Of a DNA stretch of 64,000 bases, positions 11,323-21,277 are shown piece after piece. The translations under genes were made by a program, and so were the position numbers. The notes under the pieces are model-generated. The model was not told the origin of the DNA. It made no database searches and worked only from the letters and a program-made list of their open reading frames with translations. Numbering within the stretch: position 1 is the stretch's first letter; the number at the start of each line of letters is the position of its first letter. The stretch is from positions 1,860,001 to 1,924,000 of the forward strand of contig JANATF010000001.1 of NCBI GenBank assembly GCA_029449245.1. The letters run 5' to 3'. The stretch comes from Mortierella alpina (lineage: Eukaryota > Mortierellomycota > Mortierellomycetes > Mortierellales > Mortierellaceae).

Positions 11323-13122
11323 CTAGTATGGGCTTTCTTCATCTTCCTCCTCGTCATCGCCATTCTCGCCTTGAAGACCAAGGTTCTCTGTCTCGTCATC
11401 CTCGAACTCGGGGGTTTCATATCCGTCTATTGGGGCATTGTGTTCATCCTCAACGACTTCTTCGTCCTGTTGAGGCTCGGGAATGGGTTCATTCTCATCC
11501 AATGTGGTGTTCTCTTCGTGCTGTTCCTCCTCAAGAGTTGGGATGCTCTCGTCCTTCTCATTCTCGTGCTCATTCTCCTGTTCAACCTCCTGCTTGTCTT
11601 CCTCATCCCCACCTGGTCTGACCTCAGGGTTGGTATTTTGCAGCTGGTTGTTCTCCTGGCCCTGCGTCTCCTCGTTGTTTCCTAAAGTATTTTCATTGGT
11701 CTCATCGTCGTCCAGAGACTCCTCATTGGGCACTTCGCTATCCTCATCAGCACCAACATCTTGTTCGTTGTGTTCCTGCGTGCTCTCGTTCTCGTCCGTC
11801 AGATCATTGCCGTCAACATCCTCGGGATTGCCCTCGCCGTCCTCATCATCATCAAGTGCGTTCTCTTCTTTATCTTCGGCCTGGTTGTCGCCTTCGTTGT
11901 CGCCTTCGTTGTCGCCCTCGTTGTCGCCCTCGTTATCGCCTTTGTTTTCACCCTCGTTGCCTCCTTCGTTATCCCCCTCGTCGCCGTCCTCGTCGCCGTC
12001 CTCGTTTTCTCCTTTGATGTCTTCGTCGTTGCCACCCTCATTCTCTCCTTCTCCCTCTCCAGCCTCATCTCCGTCGACGTTTTGCTGATTTTGACCGTCC
12101 TCGAGTTGTTCCTGCTCGTCATCTGTCAATCCGGGATCATGGTGGTCCTCATTTTGGAGCTCTTCGTTCTCTCCATCCTCAACCTCAGAGTTGTTATCAC
12201 CTCCCTCCTCATTTTCCTGAATAGAAGTATCTGGTGGGATCTCTGTCTGCAAATCTTGCTCTGGCTCATCGTCTTGCAATGGGGGAGGAGTGTTTTCCAC
12301 GTTGTTGGTCTCCTGCTGCTTTTCCTCGGGTGCCTCCGGAGCATTCTCAGTAACATCGTTATCATCGTCATTGTTGGTGACGTTATTGTTGGTGTCGTTG
12401 TTGGTATCGGTGTTGGCGTCATTGTTCGTGTCAACATCCTGGGTATTGTTTGGCACCACTTCTTCCTCGGGCACGACGGGCGCGGTCGGCTCAGGAATGG
12501 GGACACACTTGGTGTGGCAGTCGTCAAAGGCGATCACACAGGGGCTCATGCCGATCGAGTTTAGCAGACACTCTTCCTCGACTTGAAGACACTCCTCGAT
12601 ACAGTTGTATTCCTCAGGAGCTAGAAGAAATTAGACACGGATGATGGTTAAGACCGAACGGTTGAGATTATTGACCCACGAAAGATACTACTACTGTACT
12701 GCATTTTCCGCTCTCTCACTCCCAATCAACTCAAATCTAGACCGCGCTATGCTCGTACGGACACTAGATAGAGGAAAGGGTTGCTGGTGGACTGAGTGTG
12801 TGTGTGTGTGTGCGTGTGTGGTGCTTTTTTTTTTAGTTTGAGAGCACGTTGGGCAACGAGGTGAGAGTTGAAATTCATTCTTGCGTGCCCTAAAAATGGC
12901 ATGGACTAATTTACCCGGTTCAGGTACCAAAAAAAAACGACCACCTGTGTTGTCCTCCCTGGGAACGCGGTCTCAAACCTCGGCATCTTCAATGGTGAAC
13001 AAACAGAGAGATCGACATGTGTATGACATACTTTCTTGAGGAGCTGGGAGCGGCATGGGGGCAGCAGAGGTGACGGCCATGATGGCCAGAGAGACAGCGA
13101 TTGAAAGTGTGATGAAGCGCAT
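11323..13122 (-). CDS. Secreted protein: symmetric six-Cys module plus very acidic repeat tail
   Basis: Family not recognised. Two exons (13122-13032, 12620-11323) close exactly to 462 residues. Residues 1-20 are a signal peptide (MRFITLSIAVSLAIMAVTSA), then a short Pro-rich linker. Residues about 36-70 carry six cysteines spaced CX3C-X6-C-X9-C-X6-CX3C, a mirror-symmetric pattern fitting a disulfide-linked helical hairpin. From about residue 75 to the end the chain is almost entirely Asp, Glu, Asn, Gln and Gly, with an Asn/Asp/Thr block, four or five GDNE units and Glu-rich segments. No GPI tail or membrane segment is visible, so it is probably released or held ionically in the wall. Possible roles (metal binding, wall charge, ice or mineral interaction, effector) are speculation. 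Long open frames on the opposite strand are by-products of the repetitive sequence. The intron is long (411 bp) and holds a GT microsatellite. Confidence 0.75.
11880..12003. repeat. 12-nt coding tandem repeat (GDNE units)
   Basis: Degenerate repeats of gttgtcgccctc on the plus strand encode Gly-Asp-Asn-Glu on the minus strand inside the acidic secreted protein. Purest around 11884-11945, decaying toward EDGDEDGDE-type variants. Confidence 0.85.
12795..12820. repeat. (GT)n microsatellite in an intron
   Basis: Imperfect GT dinucleotide run, interrupted once by GC, inside the single intron of the acidic secreted protein gene. Confidence 0.8.
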
Positions 13123-13719
13123 AGCTGAAAATGTAATAAATCTTCCACTGTGATATAAAAAAGTGGGTGGGGGGGGTGCGTACACTGCCAGTGCTTGAGA
13201 AGAAGGTGCTGCGGCGTGTTTAAGAGTGAGTGGAGAGAGGGGAGAGAGGTTATAAAGGTGGGTCGAGGATAAGGAGGCAAGCAAGAGTAAAAAGAGGAAT
13301 GAGTTGTTGGAGGATGGAGGATGAAAGAATGAAATGAACAATGTGCGCGAGGAATAAACCAGTACGGTCGCTCGCTGCCGAAGAGCAGCACATTTTTGAG
13401 AGCACTTTTCATCACAGTCTCGCTCATCCGCCTTGAACTTGAACTGTGCTATTCTGGGGATGCTGGATCGTGTATCAAGGCCCCAATCGTCAAGACGAGG
13501 AGGCGGCTCCTTGTTCACCTCCCTAGCTCCTTAAGGTCAGCTCTTTTGCAGGAAAATATGATGCTGCTTCAATCCTTCAAGTCACGACTCATTCCCTTGC
13601 AACATGTGCATTGCAAGCGACGTCGTACAAGAATTCCAACGGCCAGATTACATAAACTGACAGGGTTCACGCCTCACTTTGGAGTCATGGTCATTTATGA
13701 TGCTGCAGATCTATGTCGA
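13123..13719. other. Intergenic region between two secreted-protein genes
   Basis: About 600 bp; promoter of the acidic secreted protein (a TTATAA element at about 13250 is a TATA candidate) and 3' UTR of the upstream GPI protein. No gene seen. Confidence 0.5.
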
Positions 13720-14709
13720 CTAAAGACTAGCGAGAATGCCAGCGGCGGTACCAAGGATGACAACCGTCTTTCCCAAAGATGACACCTTCATAGTTTCGGC
13801 TGCACTACTTCCAAATGCTGGTGGAGGCATTCCACTGTTGGTCTGATTGGTCGGCTGGAATGCTCCAGGTGCGTCCCCGCTGTTGCTCACCGGCTTGCCG
13901 AGCGTCACACCGCAGTTTCGCTGGTACTGGTCCATTATATTGACGTTCAACGTATTACTCGTTAATCCCTGTTCAAAATTGAGTGGGAAGGGAGCTGGGG
14001 TCTTTGCATAGTAGGTTGAGAATATGTTGGCGATTTGCTGGTTGCACGGTGTGCAAAACGCTGTGGTGCTTATGTTTATGGGGTTCGCCATGGGTGTCAC
14101 GTATTGAAGATAACCATAGAGGTCGTCCTCGTTCGGGTTGGAGTCAGGCAGTTGGCCGCGGGCGATCATCTCGTTCACGGAGTCGATAACGCAGTTACCG
14201 GTCTTGGCTGCATTCTGAAAGCAGATGGCCTCTCGTTGAGGTGGAGACATATACCTGGTTCGAGCAATGATGTTGTTAGTACTCGTTCCCTGTGGTAACG
14301 GCCATTCCTTTTCCTGGATAACTTCGCATTCATTATCGAGCGAACAACCATACCACATGTACAAGGCGGCGCCAAGGGTTGCCCTGTTGTCAGGCACCAT
14401 ATCAGAGGCGCACTTAGCCTGAAAGCCCTCGAAAAGGCCAACATACTGATCAATTGTGCAGGCTGGAGTAGCACAATACGCGGACAAGGCTTTCTGCAGC
14501 TTGGGGGTATCGTGATCCTTGGCAAAGGTTATCTCGGGAAAGCCCAGTTCAGTGTACACTCTGCACGAACGAAGAGGATTAGAGAGGTCCTCGAGACCCT
14601 CCAGGAAATTGCTGCAGTCATCGGACAGCTCTGCGGTCACCTTGGCCACGCACCAGGACAAACCTATGGCTCCTAAGGCGATTGTTGCGGCGGAGAGTGT
14701 GGTTCTCAT
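13720..14709 (-). CDS. Cysteine-rich GPI-anchored secreted protein, fungal
   Basis: Single exon of 329 residues. Residues 1-27 form a signal peptide (MRTTLSAATIALGAIG...). The mature domain has about 11 cysteines in a largely helical context (e.g. SAYCATPACTID, CTPCNQQIANIF) and the acidic motif DNECEVIQEKEWPLP. The last 50 residues are Pro/Gly/Ser/Asn-rich and end in a hydrophobic segment (KTVVILGTAAGILASL) typical of a GPI signal. The layout matches uncharacterised fungal surface proteins; I do not assign a function or domain number. The start was placed at the ATG giving a clean signal peptide; an in-frame upstream ATG at 14820 would prefix about 37 extra residues. It is the third secreted protein in a row on this strand. 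Confidence 0.8.
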   Translation of the reverse strand: MRTTLSAATIALGAIGLSWCVAKVTAELSDDCSNFLEGLEDLSNPLRSCRVYTELGFPEITFAKDHDTPKLQKALSAYCATPACTIDQYVGLFEGFQAKCASDMVPDNRATLGAALYMWYGCSLDNECEVIQEKEWPLPQGTSTNNIIARTRYMSPPQREAICFQNAAKTGNCVIDSVNEMIARGQLPDSNPNEDDLYGYLQYVTPMANPINISTTAFCTPCNQQIANIFSTYYAKTPAPFPLNFEQGLTSNTLNVNIMDQYQRNCGVTLGKPVSNSGDAPGAFQPTNQTNSGMPPPAFGSSAAETMKVSSLGKTVVILGTAAGILASL

Positions 14710-15015
14710 TGCTGGAGGGAGGCGTGCGGTTGGGTAGAATTGTGGTGGGTATAAAGATGGCGAGAAGAGAGGAGTAAGCAGTGAAACCATACCGCACCCG
14801 CCGACAAATAGCTGGAGCATGGTCGCGCTCCTGGCTTGGCTTGCAGCTTGCTCAAGCCCCTTGTCTCCTCGATTACAACCTCCACGTTGAGTGAAGCCCC
14901 GCGTTCATAAATTTGTCGCATGTACCCCTTAACTGTGCCTGAGTCTGCTGATGTTGCATCTCGCCGTTGCATTGTCCTGCATGCGACCGGACACGGACCG
15001 TTAGCACACTCACTC
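14710..15015. other. Divergent promoter region
   Basis: About 300 bp between the GPI protein and QTRT2, which point away from each other. It should carry both promoters. No other gene seen. Confidence 0.5.
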
Positions 15016-17075
15016 ATGATGTCGCCTCTCTCGTTCAACATCATCCGTCAGTCGACCCACCTTTCTGCTGCTCGTCGCGCCACCATAGTTTTGCCGCAGA
15101 CCGCAGGAGTCCAACCGGCCGCGGACAAGGATCAGCAGGATGCATCCTTGAGGCGCGTGATCGAGACTCCTGGCTGCCTTATGTACTCAGTCAAAGGTTC
15201 TGTCCCACACCTCACGCCAGACACGCTCAGACTGCAAGGATTCGGAGGAGTCCATGTCAGCATCGAACATATTCTGTAAGGACATCCTCGCCCCGTCTTC
15301 GAAGATCGGAGCGTGGTTGAATAGCATAGACATCCATCATTCTGTCAAGAAAGTCTTGGATGCCTTTCATAGTCTAACCCGATCACCTGCAACCATTGGC
15401 GCTTTGTGAATCTTTTCTTAGGCAGGAGCATCAACCAGCAGGCCTCGAGAAATGGCCCTTCTCTCTCCCTAAATTCCTTAACCTCCAGGACCTCATTGTC
15501 TTCTGCGACATCCGCGACCCCTCGAGGTACCACAAGGTCTCCTTCAGCTCGGATCGCCATGTCTCCATGGTAACCCACCAAGGCGTCCGCCAGCTGACCT
15601 TGGAGGAATACCTTAAAGTCGTTCGAGCCTACCAGCCAGACATCGTGGCGACTTTTGCAGATATTATCTCGGATTTAGACCACATCCAGAGCGGGAAACT
15701 GAATGGAACAGGGCGTGGGCAGAAGCGTGTTCGGAAAAGTGTTGAGAGGAACCTGAAGTGGCTAGATCAGATCTTGAAGGAGAGGCAAGGAATCGATGCT
15801 CTGGCCGAGGATCGCGCATTGGATGGGGCCCGCAAGAAGTCCAACAGTGACAACAGTCTCGACAGCAAAGGCTGCACAGACAGCAAGGAAAATTTGAAGG
15901 GCGCAATGGATCAGATGGTCCAGGATGCCCAGAGGCTGGATCTGAGTCCCAACAGAAAATCATGGAAAGGCGTCAGTGTGTTTGCTCATGTAGTTGGGGC
16001 TCAGCTTGAGCAGGAACGGATCAGGAGTGCTCAGGAAACGGCAAAGCGGGAGGGCGTTGATGGCTTTATCATTGACATGAAGACAGTGCCTGGATCCAGA
16101 GATGAGGTCTTTAGATCGCTCAAAGCCTCCATCGATCATCTACCTGCAGAGAAACCTAGACTGGTATACGGCATGCAAACACCTGGTAATGATTTCTTAA
16201 AAACGCTGGTGGGGGGTTACGTTTCTGAATTATAGATCCTTGTACTAACAAGAAGTTCTTTATGATGCCTACTTCAAACAACATATAGAGGACATACTGA
16301 GGTCAATCGCGTTAGGTGCTGACTTGTTTGATACATCCTACCCTTCCCACTTGACTGAGGACGGAAAAGCATCCCTTTTCTCCTTTGGCCCTAACACCAC
16401 AATGGCTCCGACAATCAGCAACACTGGATCAACAACCAGCCGTTGGATCAATTTGTGGGACGAGGAACATGCGGACAAATTCGTGCCTCTGCAGGAGGGC
16501 TGTGAATGCTATGCATGCAAGGGAGGACGCCATACCCGCGCCTATATTAACCATCTTTTGAAAGCCCACGAGATGCTGGCGACTGTGCTCCTCATGAGGT
16601 AACTTAATAAGCCGGCTCCCCTATAGCGTATTCCTTATTGATTGAAACTAATATATGTCAACCCGCGAAACCCGATTTCTCTTCTAGTCATAACATGCAT
16701 CAGTACTCCCAGTTCTTTGCCAAGGTCCGTCAATCGATCCAGGACGGAACGTTTGAGCAGCAGTCAGCCTTGTTTGTGGAGCGGTTTGGAGCCGAGCCCG
16801 AGCAGGCAGGAGGCCTCCATGCAGCCCAGGCGGTAGTGGAAGCATCGCTTTCAAAGTGGAACAGGCTGGATGGTGATGAGTCCGAGAGAGAGGCTGCTGC
16901 AGAAGCAGCTGCAATCGCAAAGGAGGAGCGACTGAAGGCCAAGGAGCTGAGAAGAACGGAGCGGAGAGAAAAAAACCGAGCAGAGGGTTTGCAGAAAAAG
17001 GCGAACAAAATGGAGAGTTTGCGAAAGCAGTTGGAAACGGAACACGGCGACGAGAATGAACCAAAGATGCCATAG
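15016..17075 (+). CDS. QTRT2: Queuine tRNA-ribosyltransferase accessory subunit 2
   Basis: Non-catalytic partner of the eukaryotic tRNA-guanine transglycosylase, which exchanges guanine for queuine at position 34 of tRNAs with GUN anticodons. Four exons (15016-15275, 15422-16185, 16289-16598, 16688-17075) close to 573 residues. Family marks, in order: ETPGCLMYSVKGSVPHLTPD near residue 55-75, KRVRKSVERNL, ESARETAKR-like SAQETAKREGVDGF, EKPRLVYG, GADLFDTSYPSHLTEDG, and the zinc site CECYACKGGRHTRAYINHLL followed by HEMLATVLLMSHNMHQY. The last 70 residues are an Ala/Glu/Lys/Arg coiled coil longer than in animal orthologues. A Ser/Asn/Lys linker of about 60 residues is inserted in the middle. Two start ATGs lie side by side. 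Queuosine must be scavenged by eukaryotes, so its presence implies queuine use. Confidence 0.93.
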
Positions 17076-17171
17076 CGATACTTGTATCATATGCAATACA
17101 TATGCGTATATTTCATGCCTTTCACCCTCGACAACCCTGCCATATACTCCTACTCAATTGTTTTCTTGTAT

Positions 17172-18835
17172 TTAGATCTGGAACTTGAAGGAGAAGAAAT
17201 CATCATCAAAGTGGTGCACACGGACATAACCATCCTCTCCTCCACTAGCAAACGAGCGACCGTCGGGGTGAATGGCAATAGTGTTGATGGGACCGAAATG
17301 TCCACGGACACGTCCGACCTCTTCCTCCAAGATCTTGTGCCAGAATCGGCACTCGAATTTACCCTGTCTGCTGCTGGTCCTCGTGACATCCATAGCCTCC
17401 TGTCCTCCTCCGACAACGACAAACTCCTGGACCTTGGGCATAATAGCGGCAGAGTTCAGGGGAGTATCGGTGGTGTACGTCTTCAAAACTTCCAAAGACT
17501 CTGACTCGATAATCTTGGCAGACTTATCCTTAGAAGCAGTGATGAAGTAGGTGCGGTCGGCCGACATCTGCAAATCCGTGAGGGTGGCCTCGTGGACCTT
17601 GTTGGTGCTGATGCAGTCTCCAGTCTGCGTTTTTGTTGGCGGATTGTGTGTTTTGGTGATTGGCAATTGTCAAAATATCCCAAACGTATCCAAAAGTCGA
17701 TCCACGATCCATGTTCGTAGTCGAGATTGCGAGGAACAGGAACAGCGTTTTAAAGCGTCGAATGAGGCGATAGTGCGATTGGAGGGCATGAGCGAGAAAG
17801 AAAAGAATTGGGTTCAGAGGTCAGTTTCGTGCATCGCAGGGCAAGTCGCTTGATGTCGTATATGTATCCTAAGCAATGCAGCAGGGTTCGTTATACCTTA
17901 GGATCGATCTTGGCCACAGATCCGTCCTCGCGACCGGCAACAATGTATTCGTTAAGAGCTCCCCATGCAGCGACGGTGATTTTGGGACCCTCGGGGTGGA
18001 TGACGGACAAGGGCTCCGAAGAGACGGTCTCGGTGGCACCGGTCTCGACGTTGAAGATCTGGAGGGTGGCGGGGAAACCCATGCGGGGCTCAGTGACGAG
18101 GAGGATCATTTTGTCGTCCTCAGAGAACTGCACACGTCTGACGGCAGTGTTGAACTCCCATGACTTTAAACACTTTCCATTCGAAACATCCCAGAGCTTG
18201 GCAGTGTTGTCGGCAGATCCGGAGACCAAGAGCGTCGTCGTGGCTAGTAGTGTTCATGGGTGTATGGTGAGTGAGAACTCCTGCACTCAACGACTGGCTG
18301 CGTGAAATGTTCAATATCAGCAGGAGAAGGCCAGTGGACACTTACAGTTGACATCGACGGTCCAGACAGCACCAATGTGTCCCTCATATGTGCCGAGGCG
18401 CTCTCCGTTGTGCGAGAACCAGGCATTGACGACATGATCCTTGGACACGGAAAAGAGCAAATCTCCCTCACGGTTGTATTTGATTTGCGTCAGCGAACGC
18501 TCGTGGCCCTGAAGAAGAATGGGACGCTATTGTGTGAAGGCAGAAGACGGGTTCGTCAGCATCTAGATCCTTCATGATGTGTTCTGTCAGGTGTCCTTCT
18601 CCGAGACGAAGGATGTGGGAGAAAGTGGTGCGTGCTGTTTGGGATGATGCAAGGGTAATTTGCTGACGTCCGTTCCTGGCTTTTTGATCTGCATCGTGCT
18701 GCGGGGAATGTGTAGATCGTAGACACTGTCTAGGCTGTGTGTGGGAGGGCAACAAGGGCGGATGGCGGAGGTGTGGGTGTGTGGGAGGACAATAGAGCCA
18801 TTGTTCTCGAGAAGTGCGTGTCATTACAGTACCAT
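17172..18835 (-). CDS. TIF34: Translation initiation factor eIF3 subunit I
   Basis: Seven-bladed WD40 subunit of eIF3, which binds the 40S ribosome and supports scanning. Exons 18526-18346, 18243-17897 and 17624-17172 encode [18 protein letters not shown] through [16 protein letters not shown]; with a lone start codon upstream the product is 327 residues, the usual family length. Motifs include [25 protein letters not shown] and [19 protein letters not shown]. The codon for Arg2 directly follows an in-frame TAG overlapping the acceptor, so the initiator ATG must lie in an upstream exon. The best candidate is CACCATG followed at once by GTACTG, with A at 18835; a second ATG-GTACGG lies at about 18938. 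It converges with QTRT2, 96 bp between stop codons. Confidence 0.93.
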
Positions 18836-19557
18836 GGTGATGTGATGTGCTGTCTGTTGGCTGTGAAGATGCATCTGGAAAAAGCTTCAAAGATACAAAC
18901 AAAGAGCTACGCTGCGCATACGATACTTCCCCGTACCATGATGTCAATATGTACTTCCAGTCACGGTGGAAAATAATGATTTCTGATCTGGCGCCGACAC
19001 GCGTGTCTGTCTGGGTGTCCCCGCTCTCACTCGCGCCCGATTGAGGTTGAAGGCAGATTGGCTCTTCCGTGCGCCTCTGTTGGTTCGAAACACATTCACA
19101 GAAGTCAGTCAACCCACCGCGCCCTTGAGCAAGTGCTCTTGTGCAGCACTTGGTTCTGTGATTGCTCTCTCTGCCAGTCGAGATGCGGGCGTGAACCAAA
19201 ATGGCACATGCCACACGCTCACGCCTATTCCTGAGATATTTGATGTTGCTTTGTGCCTGGCTCCCGCGCCTTTTCCAGGCACCGCGCTCTCCTACATGCC
19301 GGGTATAGTGGTCGTCTACTTCGTTTTCAATACTCTTCATCATTCCACTCTCCATCTTGACCCAATTGCTCCTGCATTGCCAACCTGATCTCCAAAACGA
19401 ACTGGTTGAACGTTGCAACCTTACGACCCCTCCCGCCGTTTCTCAACGGCCTTCCAAACTTTCCTGATCTCCCGTGTGTTCTCGTACAGTACCCCTCTAC
19501 GCTCCTCGCGAGTGCTAATGCTTGCTCATCCCACAACTGAACTTTGATTCCAACGTC
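18836..19557. other. Divergent promoter region eIF3i / GH17
   Basis: About 720 bp between two divergent genes. It holds both promoters and a second possible one-codon first exon of eIF3i. The long open frame 18468-19418 on the minus strand overlaps the eIF3i start and lacks protein-like composition. Confidence 0.45.
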
Positions 19558-21055
19558 ATGTCTCATCAACACGGTATGCAACAACGACCCTACGACCAAG
19601 ACGATACAGAGTACTCCGGTTATGATGGAAACACATCCTCTGCAACCAACCCAACTCCGCAACAACTCCGTCAGGAGGAGCGTCGACGACACGCAGAGCA
19701 GGTCACTGCTACTGCTGCTGCCGCGTCTCTATCGCATGGCGCAAAACATGCCGAGGGCAAAAATAGGTCTAGAAAGTGCAAAGTCATTGTCTCGAGTACT
19801 CTCGTGTTGCTGGTGATCGCAGTGGCTGCGGTATTGGCTTGGTATTTTGCAGTGTACAAAAAGGATCAAGACGGCAAAAGTAGCAATGGCAGTCAAGGCG
19901 GGCCGAATGGGTCTGGCACTGATGGAGGTGTGAACAACGCCAAAGGACCTACAGGTACGACGATGGGGGATGCCTTGAAAGTCGCGCGCCAAAGGAGGAC
20001 TTCATATTTTGTTCCAGTACTGATTGCGCCCTCGGCTTGTCCTCGATTCCTTCGCTTGTATAATAGTGATCACGCCCAATGGCACTGTGGTTCCCAATAC
20101 GAACTACCCGCTCAAGCGAGTCTTCTACGGCATGGCCTATGTCCCCATTGGTGCTCAGCTCCCTGGTTGTTTCAACACCCAGAGCTCTGTTGACGAGGAG
20201 CTGCAGCTGCTAGTCCAGACGACCAAGCGCGTCCGTCTCTATGGTACAGACTGCAGTGTTCTCAAGTACACCATGGACTCTATCCAGCGATTGAAACTCG
20301 ACCTCAAAGTTGTGGTCGGGATCTGGATTGACAGGGACAATGCCACATTCACGCGTCAGTCTGCTGAATTCTTCAGCGTCATGTCCACTTACGGTTGGTC
20401 TAATGTTATTGGTGTCTCTGTCGGCAACGAGGTGATCTACGACAAGTACCAGACCTTGGAAGTGCTGATGGGCCATGTGGCTGAAGTCAAGGCCAAAGTC
20501 GTGGCATTGGGGCAACCTACCTTGCCGGTATTCACGTCGGACTTGGAGAGCGCCAACAAGCCTCCACTGACGAGCAAGGAGGATAAGGCTGGCGTAAACC
20601 TGCACCCATTCTTTTCAGGCGTGCCCGTGGCAGAAGCTGCAGCCTGGTTCTGGAAGTACCTGAACCAGGGCGTGGCGCCAGCTGTGAATCAAGGCAACGC
20701 GCAGCCAATTGAGCTCTGGATCACCGAAGTTGGTTGGCCCACTTTCCCTACTAGCGCCAACACCAGTACGTGCCTACTTCTGAATTGCCGGCTAACACTG
20801 CTGCTACTGTAACAATTGCTCACCGTGCCACCCCTTTGACTGATAGACTCCTCGATCCCCTCGATCCCCAACTTGCAGACGTTCCTCGACACTTGGCTCT
20901 GCGATGCGAATGCGAAGAAGCTGCCGTACTATTACTTTGAGTTCTTTGATGCGCCCTGGAAGATCTGGCCCGGCCACGCTGTCGAGGGCTTCTGGGGCTT
21001 GCTCACCATTGACAAGAAACTCAAGGTCAAGCTTCCGGACTGCCTGGCTGACTGA
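19558..21055 (+). CDS. Membrane-anchored GH17 beta-1,3-glucanase/transglucosidase
   Basis: Hydrolyses or remodels beta-1,3-glucan in the cell wall. Three exons (19558-19954, 20067-20765, 20847-21055) close to 434 residues. The N-terminal 75 residues are cytosolic and Gln/Arg/Ala-rich, then a single transmembrane helix spans about 76-99 (KVIVSSTLVLLVIAVAAVLA), making a type II membrane protein with the catalytic domain outside. After a Gly/Ser/Asn linker the GH17 barrel starts at FYGMAYVPIG. The acid/base lies in GVSVGNEVIY (Glu about 254) and the nucleophile in LWITEVGWPT (Glu about 353). A conserved C-terminal FEFFDAPWK follows. The domain resembles fungal Bgl2/Scw/EglC-type enzymes, although most of those are secreted or GPI-anchored. 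The ATG at 19558 is preferred to the one 12 codons upstream because of spacing and context. Confidence 0.9.
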
Positions 21056-21277
21056 AGGGCAAATGCTACATGTGCTGCGTACAATATCCCGTTCGATTAA
21101 AGTCGTCTGCGATGGATTTGGTTTACGTTGTGGTGTGACAGGACGTGGGAACATTCATTGTCCAATGAAGCCGCCACAAAACATGAGCCACTTCCCACTT
21201 CCCAGGCACGCCCCTCCCCTCGTTTTTCTTTGCAACTCATTCCCATCATTCACTGCCCAACAACAATCTTCATCACC

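Noticed and set aside
11483-12564. Long plus-strand open frames (201 and 267 codons), hydrophobic Val/Leu/Ile-rich or Ser-rich
   Set aside because: They are antisense to the acidic repeat gene; the repetitive GDNE/Glu codons keep the opposite frames open. The minus frame has a signal peptide and a phase-closed intron, the plus frames have neither.
18468-19418. 316-codon minus-strand ORF over the eIF3i start
   Set aside because: Different frame from the conserved WD40 start, low-complexity His/Ser/Arg composition; it crosses the intron after the start codon.
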